NCBI RefSeq assembly: GCF_963667775.1
Contig: NZ_OY764015.1
Location: 3,213,001-3,277,000 of the forward strand
Direction: 5' to 3'
Source: an uncultured Trichococcus sp.
Lineage (GTDB): Bacteria; Bacillota; Bacilli; Lactobacillales; Aerococcaceae
Length of the DNA stretch: 64,000 nt
In this document: piece after piece, positions 8,823 through 15,926 of the stretch
Numbering within the stretch: the stretch's first letter is position 1
How the letters are laid out: every line of letters starts with the position of its first letter
Notes under the pieces: model-generated
Databases searched by the model: none
Told to the model about the DNA's origin: nothing
The model's input: the letters and a program-made list of their open reading frames with translations, nothing else
Program-made: the position numbers and the translations under genes

Positions 8823-9593
8823 GTGCGAAAAAATATATGGGTGCTGCTCCTCTCCAGGTTACTCTTTTTGCAGATTATCCACTATGGGGTTCAAGAAATA
8901 GAACTGAGAAAGGACGTGACGATGCCCGAGAAGGGTGATCAGTCTGCCTTTCCTCTCCCAAAGGCTTCTTCCACGGACTTCCGTTCGGCAACGACTTCTT
9001 CAGAGGAGGCAGCTGTTCCTTTGGAAGAACTGACTTTTACGATTAATCCATCAGCGGAATATTATCAAATTAATCCGGATTATGTGGGCTGGCTTTCTGT
9101 AAATGGAACCGTTATTGATTACCCGGTCGTCCGGGGACAGGATAATGAAACGTATCTTTCTCAGAATTTCTATCGGGAACCGGATATTTTCGGAGCCATC
9201 TTCATGGATTATCGGAATATCGGAATGGGAATAGATAGACATACTATCATTTATGGACACTATACCCGGTATGGCCAAATGTTCGGTGAATTGGATAAAT
9301 TCCTGAACGAAGATTTTTTGAAGGGAAATTTGGATTTTACATTCAGCGATGCCTATGGGGAAAAACGCTACAGGATTTTTTCCGTCCATGTGGCGCCAGC
9401 TGATACAAGTTTTTTGGATATTGATTTTGAGGGAAACGAGTACACTGATTTTCTGTCCATGCTCAAGGACCTTTCCGTTTTTCCGTCAGAAGTCCTGGTG
9501 ACAGAGGATGATCACATTCTCACGCTGATGACATGCAACGATTCCGCAGAAAACGGCCGGCTCTTTATTCATGCGGTGGAAGTGACAGAATAG
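8823..9593 (+). CDS. Class B sortase
   Basis: About 256 residues. An N-terminal hydrophobic anchor is followed by a Ser/Thr-rich linker and a sortase core. The catalytic His lies in IIYGHYT, the Cys in TLMTCND and the Arg in ENGRLFIHA near the end. GYLS/GWLSVNGT plus YPVV match class B sortases. The GTG at 8823 was chosen because GGGGAGGAAG lies 6-15 bp before it; an earlier in-frame TTG at 8793 has no site. It is divergent from the fasciclin gene, whose C-terminal VAQTG signal may be its substrate. Confidence 0.88.
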   Translation: MRKNIWVLLLSRLLFLQIIHYGVQEIELRKDVTMPEKGDQSAFPLPKASSTDFRSATTSSEEAAVPLEELTFTINPSAEYYQINPDYVGWLSVNGTVIDYPVVRGQDNETYLSQNFYREPDIFGAIFMDYRNIGMGIDRHTIIYGHYTRYGQMFGELDKFLNEDFLKGNLDFTFSDAYGEKRYRIFSVHVAPADTSFLDIDFEGNEYTDFLSMLKDLSVFPSEVLVTEDDHILTLMTCNDSAENGRLFIHAVEVTE

Positions 9594-9625
9594 CGATAGC
9601 CGAAGTTCGGCCTCGTGCGAATACC

Positions 9626-9679
9626 AAAAAAGCTCAAGTATCCGGGTAACATTCTTTCCGGGGACTTGAGCTTTTTTTG
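9626..9679. terminator. Bidirectional intrinsic terminator
   Basis: A stem AAAAGCTCAAGT with ACTTGAGCTTTT flanked by A- and T-runs, between the converging sortase (+) and DUF898-like (-) genes. Confidence 0.85.
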
Positions 9680-9693
9680 TTTGGGTGAAGTTT

Positions 9694-10035
9694 TTACTCC
9701 AATGCGTAGTATTCGTCCCAATAGCCGTACACATAGGTGTTTTTGATGCGCCATTGCTGGAAACGGATCGGCACAACAAAAGAGTAGAGGCCCAAAGTCA
9801 GGACCGAAAAAAGAGTCCATTTCAGCAAAGAAAGCCACAGATTAAAGGATTTTCCGACAAAATGCAATTGGCGGCCTTCTATGTAGGTATGCGTGGCGAC
9901 CCACCTTTCCCGATGACAGAAAGCCCAAGGTGCAGCCAGTCCGAGAGTGAAAAAGCCCGCGAGAAAACTGATAAGCATAATGCCAAAATACTCCAATAGT
10001 GTTCCGGTGAAATATGAATCGTCATGGTGGCGCAA
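9694..10035 (-). CDS. DUF898 family membrane protein (YjgN-like, short form)
   Basis: A 113-residue protein with two or three hydrophobic segments. The pattern GTLLEYFGIMLISFLAGFFTLGLAAPWAFCHRERW and the later TYVYG match the repeat unit of DUF898/YjgN membrane proteins, here as a single short copy. The start is TTG at 10035-10033, preceded by GAAGGAGTG on the minus strand. It stands alone between a convergent sortase and a divergent SDR. Its function is unknown. Confidence 0.7.
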   Translation of the reverse strand: MRHHDDSYFTGTLLEYFGIMLISFLAGFFTLGLAAPWAFCHRERWVATHTYIEGRQLHFVGKSFNLWLSLLKWTLFSVLTLGLYSFVVPIRFQQWRIKNTYVYGYWDEYYALE

Positions 10036-10203
10036 AATATCACTCCTTCAATTGTGCTTATCGATAGAGTACGCCATTTGATCATTAATTCATCTGCAAA
10101 TATACGGATATCCTTTCGCAAGTCCGCCTAATGATTGCCCTTGACGCGTAAATGCGATACGCTAAAGGCAGCAATCATTTTGACGAAACGCGAGGGACAA
10201 ATC

Positions 10204-10968
10204 ATGACAAACAAAATAGCGCTCATCACAGGCGCCAGTGCGGGCATCGGCAAAGAGTTCGCCAAAAAGTTGAGCCAGCAAGGGTACGATCTGATCCTGG
10301 TTGCGCGGCGGGAGGAACGGCTTGTGGAGCTAAGCAAACAGTTGCCGACCAAATGCGAAATCATCACAGCCGACTTGGCGAAGGTGGAGGAATGCTACCG
10401 TCTGTACGAAGAAACGAAGGGGGAAAATATTTCCATGCTGATCAATTGTGCTGGTTTCGGTGATTTCGGCGCATTCACGACGACCAGCTTGGACAAGGAA
10501 CTGGAGATGATCGATGTCAACATCAAGGCGGTTCATATTCTGACCAAGAAATTTCTGCCGGATATGATCGTAAAAAATGAAGGTTATATTCTGAATGTTG
10601 CTTCGGTTGCCGGACTGATGCCGGCGGGGCCTTACATGGCGACTTATTACGCTACCAAAGCCTACGTAACGAGTTTCACTTCCGCGATAGCCGAGGAGCT
10701 GGAAGAGAAGAAGAGCAACGTTTACGTCGGTTCGTTATGCCCGGGACCTGTCGATACGGAGTTCAATAAAGTGGCTGACGTGAAGTTCAATCTGAAGGGC
10801 ATCACTTCTGAATATTGCGTCAAGTATGCCTTGGACAAGATGTACAAGCGCAAGAAGATCATCGTTCCGACGATGTTGCTGAAGGGGGCGTTGTTTTCTT
10901 CAAAACTGGCGCCGCGCAACTTGGTCGTGCGCCTGACCAGCAGGCAACAAAAGAAAAAGCAAGGCTAG
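10204..10968 (+). CDS. Short-chain dehydrogenase/reductase (SDR)
   Basis: A 254-residue classical SDR of the DltE/YqjQ type. The Rossmann motif ITGASAGIG is near residue 8, NCAGFG near 83, and the catalytic Ser (NVASVAG) and YYATKAY (Tyr-x-x-x-Lys) near 130-155. A PGPVDT motif follows. The ATG at 10204 places the Rossmann motif at the usual distance from the N-terminus; an upstream open stretch from 10135 looks non-coding. NAD(P)-dependent; the substrate is not predictable. Confidence 0.88.
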   Translation: MTNKIALITGASAGIGKEFAKKLSQQGYDLILVARREERLVELSKQLPTKCEIITADLAKVEECYRLYEETKGENISMLINCAGFGDFGAFTTTSLDKELEMIDVNIKAVHILTKKFLPDMIVKNEGYILNVASVAGLMPAGPYMATYYATKAYVTSFTSAIAEELEEKKSNVYVGSLCPGPVDTEFNKVADVKFNLKGITSEYCVKYALDKMYKRKKIIVPTMLLKGALFSSKLAPRNLVVRLTSRQQKKKQG

Positions 10969-11157
10969 TGGACCGCAGCAAGAGATAATTTGGAAGGAAG
11001 CGGGGGTGCCTCTAGAAGTGGGATGCCCTCCTTTTTGCGTTCCGGTGAATCAGAGGAGTAAAGGGTGAACAGGCTTCAGCTCCGATTGGTACCTTATCGT
11101 TATTATTGGTAAAATAGAATAGAATGAAAGGGCTTTCCGGCGAAGAGAGGGGTTTTG

Positions 11158-12267
11158 ATGATGAAAATCGACAGAATTGAAATTGGGGAAGTGGCCATCC
11201 CGCTAAGGACGCCAGTGAAGACAGCATCACGCACGGTTGATGCCGTGCATAACATCCTGATCCGCATCGTGACCGACAGCGGGACCGCAGGCTATGGGGA
11301 GGCGCCACCGACAGCTTGGATCACCGGTGAAACAAAAGCTTCGATCCGCGAGGCCATCATACAATACATCGCTCCGAGCATCATCGGAATGGAAATTTTC
11401 GACCTCGATACCATCATGCAAAGGCTTCACGCTAGCATCGTCAACAATCCATCGGCGAAAGCTGCCGTTGATGTGGCTGTCTACGATCTGTATGCAAAAA
11501 CGCTCGGTCAACCGCTATACAAAATACTGGGCGGTGCGAAACGGAAAGTCGAGACTGCCCACACCATCAGCGCCAATCCGACAGACCAGATGATGCGCGA
11601 CAGTCTGCAGGCTGTCCAAGACGGTTTCGGTATTCTGAACGTGGCTGTCGGGAAGAACCGGGTTAAGGATGTGGAAAGCTTGTTGGCCATCCGTAAGGCA
11701 GTCGGGCCAGGTATCCGCATCCGGGTCGAGGCCGATCAATGCTGGAGCCCCCAAGAGGCGGTCCAAATCATCAGTACGCTTGAGGATAAAGGCATGCAGG
11801 CCGAACTGGTGGAGCAACCAGTGAAAGCTCACGATCTGACAGGCCTGAAATTTGTGACGCAACATGTCCAAACACCGATAGTGGCCGACGAGAGTGTTTT
11901 CTCTGCGAAGGATGCCTTCCACATCATCCAGACACAGTCAGCCGACCTCATCAACATCAAACTGATGAAGACCGGTGGCATTCACGAGGCGCTGAAAATC
12001 TGCACAGTGGCGGAAACTTACGGGGTGGACTGCATGATCGGTTGCATGCTGGAAAGTAAAATTTCTGTCAGCGCCGCGGCCCATCTGGCAGCCGCCAAAA
12101 ACAGCATCACGATGGTCGACCTCATTGGGCCGTCGTTCTACAAAATCGAAGCCTATGAGGGTGGACCGCTGTTCACAGGAGGCACAATCAAGTTTGGCGA
12201 TGCGAACGGCATCGGCATCAACGCTTTTCCGAAGGCCCATTTCAAGAAACTCGGAGTCGTGAAATAA
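11158..12267 (+). CDS. Enolase-superfamily protein, dipeptide-epimerase-like, KxK motif absent
   Basis: About 369 residues with the N-terminal capping domain and C-terminal TIM barrel of the muconate-lactonizing/dipeptide-epimerase group. The expected Glu metal ligand (ELVEQPV), the Asp ligand (VADES) and the second catalytic Lys (INIKLMKTGG) are present. The first Lys pair, KxK, which in this group reads like KIKVGK, is NVAVGK here (about residues 160-165). The first metal-site Asp position reads VEADQ. If that alignment holds, this protein lacks the general base of the usual racemase mechanism. ATG at 11158 (or 11161) follows GAGAGGGG. The gene stands alone apart from a small downstream ORF. 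Confidence 0.82.
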   Translation: MMKIDRIEIGEVAIPLRTPVKTASRTVDAVHNILIRIVTDSGTAGYGEAPPTAWITGETKASIREAIIQYIAPSIIGMEIFDLDTIMQRLHASIVNNPSAKAAVDVAVYDLYAKTLGQPLYKILGGAKRKVETAHTISANPTDQMMRDSLQAVQDGFGILNVAVGKNRVKDVESLLAIRKAVGPGIRIRVEADQCWSPQEAVQIISTLEDKGMQAELVEQPVKAHDLTGLKFVTQHVQTPIVADESVFSAKDAFHIIQTQSADLINIKLMKTGGIHEALKICTVAETYGVDCMIGCMLESKISVSAAAHLAAAKNSITMVDLIGPSFYKIEAYEGGPLFTGGTIKFGDANGIGINAFPKAHFKKLGVVK

Positions 12268-12301
12268 AAGTCCCACTTAAGAAGTCAAGGAAGGAGAAGC
12301 C

Positions 12302-12409
12302 ATGAAGCTGAGGGAGTTCTACGTGAAACGAGCCATCGTTTTTGTCATCGTTATGCTTCTTGTACTGATTATTTTGCTGCTCAATAAATATATTCTGAAT
12401 CTTTTTTGA
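12302..12409 (+). CDS. Small single-span membrane protein (35 aa)
   Basis: A 35-residue frame with a very strong ribosome site (AAGGAAGGAGAAG) 5 bp before ATG. The protein starts with a basic stretch (MKLREFYVKR) and then has one strongly hydrophobic helix ending in LNKYILNLF, so it should be an inner-membrane peptide with its N-terminus inside. It starts 34 bp after the epimerase-like gene and ends just before a long terminator hairpin, so it is probably the last gene of that transcript. No family is recognised. Confidence 0.55.
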   Translation: MKLREFYVKRAIVFVIVMLLVLIILLLNKYILNLF

Positions 12410-12413
12410 AAAA

Positions 12414-12470
12414 ATGAGGCTGCACCAAAACCAGAATAATGTTTTCTGGTTTTGGTGCAGCCTCATGTTT
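12414..12470. terminator. Long perfect hairpin between convergent genes
   Basis: A 23-bp perfect stem (12414-12436 with 12444-12466), beginning ATGAGGCTGCACC, with a 7-nt loop. It lies between the small membrane ORF (+) and dapA (-). A-runs at its left make it a good terminator for dapA. Confidence 0.85.
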
Positions 12471-12480
12471 CGATCTTATT

Positions 12481-13368
12481 CTAGATTAAGCCAACTTTTT
12501 TCATGGCAGCGGCCAAACGATCAATGACCGCTTGATCGGCATCCGTCAACGGCAGACGCATCGGTCCGACATTGAAGCCCAGCAATTGCATTCCTGCTTT
12601 GACTGGGATCGGATTCGGCTCCAGGAACAGGCAGTCGATCAGTTCTTTGTACTCGGCTTGCATCGCAGCGGCCTTTTTGAGGTCGCCATCAAGGAAAGCG
12701 TGGGTCATTTCGGATGTAGCTTTCGGTGCGATATTGGCAAGAACAGAGATGACGCCTTTTGCGCCCAAGCTCATCAATGGGATGATGGTGTCGTCATTTC
12801 CGGAGTAGATATCCAGGCGATCTCCCAAAAGGCTCAAGTTATCCACGGCCTGGCTGAAGTTTCCGGTAGCGTCCTTCAAAGAAACGATGTTGTCGATTTT
12901 CGCCAGTTCCACCAGTGTTTCAGGGGTAATGTTCTGACCGGTCCGGCCCGGAACATTGTAAAGGACGATCGGTACTTTTACGCTGTTGGCGATGGCTGTG
13001 TAATGCGCAATCAAGCCTTTTTGGGATGTTTTGTTGTAATAAGGGGTTACGCTAAGAATCGCATCGACACCGGTTGCCTCTACGGCACGCGTCAATTCGA
13101 TTCCGTGGCGCGTATCGTTGCTTCCGGCACCGCCGATGACCGGAATGCGGCCGTTCACTTTTTCTACAGTGAAACGGATCAAGTCCAATTGTTCCTCATC
13201 CGTCAATGTGGAAGCCTCTCCGGTTGTCCCTGCGATGATGATCGAATCCGTACCGTTCGCGATATGGAACTCGATCAGTTCAGCCAATACCTCGTAGTTG
13301 ATTTCCTGGTTTTCCGTATCTCTAAACGGCGTAACAATCGCAACACCTGATCCTTCAAAAATAGCCAT
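12481..13368 (-). CDS. dapA: 4-hydroxy-tetrahydrodipicolinate synthase
   Basis: A 295-residue class I aldolase that condenses pyruvate with aspartate semialdehyde, the first committed step of the diaminopimelate/lysine pathway. Family motifs are AGTTGEASTL near residue 45, SVTPYYNK near 105, YNVPGRTG with the catalytic Tyr near 135, and VSLKDATG with the Schiff-base Lys near 162. The ATG at 13368 follows AGGAGGAAG on the minus strand; the frame extends upstream but without homology. A lysine riboswitch and terminator precede it, so it should be switched off by lysine. Confidence 0.95.
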   Translation of the reverse strand: MAIFEGSGVAIVTPFRDTENQEINYEVLAELIEFHIANGTDSIIIAGTTGEASTLTDEEQLDLIRFTVEKVNGRIPVIGGAGSNDTRHGIELTRAVEATGVDAILSVTPYYNKTSQKGLIAHYTAIANSVKVPIVLYNVPGRTGQNITPETLVELAKIDNIVSLKDATGNFSQAVDNLSLLGDRLDIYSGNDDTIIPLMSLGAKGVISVLANIAPKATSEMTHAFLDGDLKKAAAMQAEYKELIDCLFLEPNPIPVKAGMQLLGFNVGPMRLPLTDADQAVIDRLAAAMKKVGLI

Positions 13369-13411
13369 GCTTATCTTCCTCCTGAATTCTGTTTTTTTAT
13401 TTGTGAATAGA

Positions 13412-13448
13412 CAAAAAACGACTATGAGCAAATGGTCTCATAGTCGTT
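13412..13448 (-). terminator. Riboswitch-controlled attenuator terminator of dapA
   Basis: On the minus strand a 12-bp stem (AACGACTATGAG with CTCATAGTCGTT) is followed by a run of six T. It sits about 45 bp before the dapA start and just after the lysine aptamer, the usual place for the expression platform. Confidence 0.85.
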
Positions 13449-13511
13449 CAAAACAGGCTGCTTACGCTGAATCTTTGCATCCGTATAGTGAATTCCACCA
13501 ATTTGCCCCAA

Positions 13512-13655
13512 TGTGAGAAGCTCACCGAACAAAGCTGGGCGGCTTTGTCCGACAGTGCCAGATTTATTCAATCTTGGCCCCAATACAGAGTATTTCGGCA
13601 GCAACACCTTTCAGGGAATCCCTTACTGATTGTTAACCGCGACCTCTTCGTCACA
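13512..13655 (-). promoter_or_regulatory. Lysine riboswitch (L-box) aptamer
   Basis: Read on the minus strand, the stretch begins GTGACGAAGAGGTCGCGG. It contains the L-box core GAAAGGTGTTGCTGCCGAA and the segment GGCCAAGATTGAATAAATCTGG, which matches the conserved P4 region of lysC leaders. It closes with GTGAGCTTCTCAC, which pairs with the 5' end (P1). Together with the terminator next to dapA, this fits lysine-induced transcription termination. The rest of the gap up to 13,938 holds no gene that I can see. Confidence 0.85.
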
Positions 13656-13938
13656 TCGAATCGTATTTTGTTACTTCCACACTATCAGACATAAATCAGT
13701 CTGTCAATCACATTCTGAGAAATTGCTTTGAAAAAAATGGCAAAAAAGACACATTTGGTGAAGGTATGTCCGGATGCATCAAAGAAAGCATTCGGGCCAG
13801 TAATGTGATAAAATCAGGGTAAGGGAACGCTTTCAATGAGGACGCAGGAATGGGTTCCGGGATGTTTTTTGGCAGGCCATCCGCGCAGAGTCTGTCTCCA
13901 GCGCACCGGCAAGGATGATTGAGAGGACGGGAAAACCT

Positions 13939-14322
13939 ATGAAGATTGAACATGTTGCATTGTGGGTGGAAGATTTGGAGCTGATGCGCGATTTTTATGT
14001 TCGTTTTTTTGACGGCAAGGCCAACAAGTTATATCGGAATCCTGAAAAAGACTTCCAATCTTACTTCATTACCTTCCGTGAAGGAGGGGCCCGTTTGGAG
14101 CTTATGAAAAGGATGAATGTCACTGAACGCTATCCCCTTGATATGTTGGGCTGGGCGCATCTGGCCGTCTCCGTCGGCAGCAAACAGAATGTTGATTATT
14201 TCACGGAAAGACTCATCAAAGCGGGATACACATGCAAAAGCCAACCGCGCGTGACGGGTGACGGCTACTATGAAAGCATGTTCCTCGATCCGGAAAAGAA
14301 TATCATCGAAATCACCATCTGA
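13939..14322 (+). CDS. VOC/glyoxalase family protein
   Basis: A 127-residue single-VOC protein. The N-terminus MKIEHVALWVEDLELMRDFY, the central SYFITFREGGARLELM and the C-terminal FLDPEKNIIEITI show the paired beta-alpha-beta-beta-beta modules. Metal ligands His5, Glu near 56 and Glu near 124 are at family positions; the His in GWAHLAVSV is near 75. It could be a glyoxalase, a resistance lyase or an uncharacterised enzyme. The ATG at 13939 gives the standard N-terminus. It ends 15 bp before the persulfide dioxygenase gene, so they are probably one operon. Confidence 0.82.
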   Translation: MKIEHVALWVEDLELMRDFYVRFFDGKANKLYRNPEKDFQSYFITFREGGARLELMKRMNVTERYPLDMLGWAHLAVSVGSKQNVDYFTERLIKAGYTCKSQPRVTGDGYYESMFLDPEKNIIEITI

Positions 14323-14337
14323 AGGAGGAGTTTATGC

Positions 14338-15702
14338 ATGTTTTTTAAATCATTTTTCGATCCGCAGATAGCGCAATTTTCCTATTTGGTGGGTTGTCAA
14401 AAAACAGGGGAAGCCATCATTATCGATCCCCTGCGCGCATTGGATGATTACATCAAGGCAGCCGAAGACGAAAGCCTGGTCATCACTGCGGCCACGGAAA
14501 CGCATATCCATGCCGATTATGCATCCGGCCTGCGGGAAACCGGGAGGCGTTTAGGAGCCAAACTGTATGTTTCTGATATGGGCGGGGATGACTGGCGCTA
14601 CCAGGATTTGCCTCAAGGAAGTGTGCTGCTGCAGGATGGGGACATCATCTCCGTAGGGAAGGTCAAACTGGAAGTGCTGCATACGCCGGGACATACGCCG
14701 GAGAGTGTGTCATTTTTGTTGACGGACATCGGCGGCGGTTCGGACATTCCGATGGGAGTGTTCACCGGCGACTTCATCTTTGTGGGCGATGTTGGCCGTC
14801 CGGACTTGCTGGAAGAAGCTGCGCATATGCAAGGGACCACCGAAATCGGAGCAAAAGCGATGTTCCGGTCCTTGCAGAAAATGGCTGACTATCCGGACCA
14901 TCTGCAGCTCTGGCCGGGTCATGGTGCCGGCAGCGCCTGCGGGAAGTCATTAGGAGCCGTTCCGATGACCACTTTGGGCTACGAGAAATACAATAACTGG
15001 GCTTTCCAATATGACGAAGAAAAGAGTTTCATTCAAGCTTTGACGGCCGACCAACCTGAGCCGCCTACCTACTTTGCTCAGATGAAGAAAATCAACAAAC
15101 TGGACAGCGGCGCCTATGTGCCTTATCCGGTATTTCCGCTGAAGCAGGCTGGGCCAAACGACAGGGTGATCGACCTGCGCGCGAAAGAAATCTATCAAGC
15201 CGGGCATATCGAAAGAACGCTGAATATTCCATTGAACAAAAAGTTTTTGGCTTATGCCGGGTGGTTTTTGGATTACGAAGGGCAAGTGACCCTCATCGGA
15301 ACCAAAGAAGATGCTGAAACAGCTGCACGCCAACTGCAGCTGATCGGATTCGACCAAGTCAGAGGCTATCTGGATGCCGGGCAAATCGCAGATGGTAAGA
15401 TGACAGAAACAATCACCGCAGCTGCCTTCATCGCATTGCGCCAAGAAAAGGATCTGCAGATATTGGATGTGCGTTCGAAGAGCGAATGGGATGAAGGGCA
15501 TCTGTCCGATGCGCAACATGTGATCCTCGGAAAACTCTTGGAGGACCCGTTGCCGTTCAATCGGGATGAACCCTTGTATGTCCATTGCCAATCCGGTGTC
15601 CGTTCTTCAGTCGCCATCGGAGCATTGGAGGAGAGGGGATTCAAAAAGATCATCAATATTCTGGGAGGATACACTGCAATCGAAAATAGCCTCAGCGAAT
15701 AG
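14338..15702 (+). CDS. Persulfide dioxygenase-rhodanese fusion (CstB-like)
   Basis: A 454-residue fusion. An N-terminal metallo-beta-lactamase domain (about 1-240) carries ETHIHADYASG, HTPGHTPES and FTGDFIF, which supply the Fe ligands of ETHE1-type persulfide dioxygenases. Two rhodanese modules follow. The first (about 270-350) has no active-site Cys. The second (about 360-450) has the active loop HCQSGVRSS. This order matches staphylococcal CstB, which oxidises low-molecular-weight persulfides to thiosulfate. It has a strong AAGGAGGAG site before ATG. No csoR/cstR-type repressor gene is nearby. Confidence 0.88.
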   Translation: MFFKSFFDPQIAQFSYLVGCQKTGEAIIIDPLRALDDYIKAAEDESLVITAATETHIHADYASGLRETGRRLGAKLYVSDMGGDDWRYQDLPQGSVLLQDGDIISVGKVKLEVLHTPGHTPESVSFLLTDIGGGSDIPMGVFTGDFIFVGDVGRPDLLEEAAHMQGTTEIGAKAMFRSLQKMADYPDHLQLWPGHGAGSACGKSLGAVPMTTLGYEKYNNWAFQYDEEKSFIQALTADQPEPPTYFAQMKKINKLDSGAYVPYPVFPLKQAGPNDRVIDLRAKEIYQAGHIERTLNIPLNKKFLAYAGWFLDYEGQVTLIGTKEDAETAARQLQLIGFDQVRGYLDAGQIADGKMTETITAAAFIALRQEKDLQILDVRSKSEWDEGHLSDAQHVILGKLLEDPLPFNRDEPLYVHCQSGVRSSVAIGALEERGFKKIINILGGYTAIENSLSE

Positions 15703-15746
15703 ATCCAAAGATACCAGCATCTGTAAAAACCAGTCCTAACAAAAAT

Positions 15747-15792
15747 AGCCGGATGGAAGAGCTAAAACAGGCCTTTCCTTCCGGCTGTTTTT
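15747..15792 (+). terminator. Intrinsic terminator
   Basis: A stem AGCCGGATGGAA with TTCCTTCCGGCT (one mismatch) followed by GTTTTT, 45 bp after the CstB-like gene. Confidence 0.75.
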
Positions 15793-15926
15793 GATTAAGG
15801 TCGTTTCTATCAAGGCTCGGGAATAAATAGCCAGAATTCCTGTACGATGGTATACTGTTAATTGTCGCATTTAGTGAAGTAGACCGAATAGTCCATGAGT
15901 TTTGTTAAGAAAGAGGTGTTGTTTGG

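Noticed and set aside
11000..11040. Possible terminator after the SDR gene (GGGGGTGCC...GGGATGCCCTCC then TTTTT)
   Set aside because: The arms pair poorly; too weak to list as a terminator.
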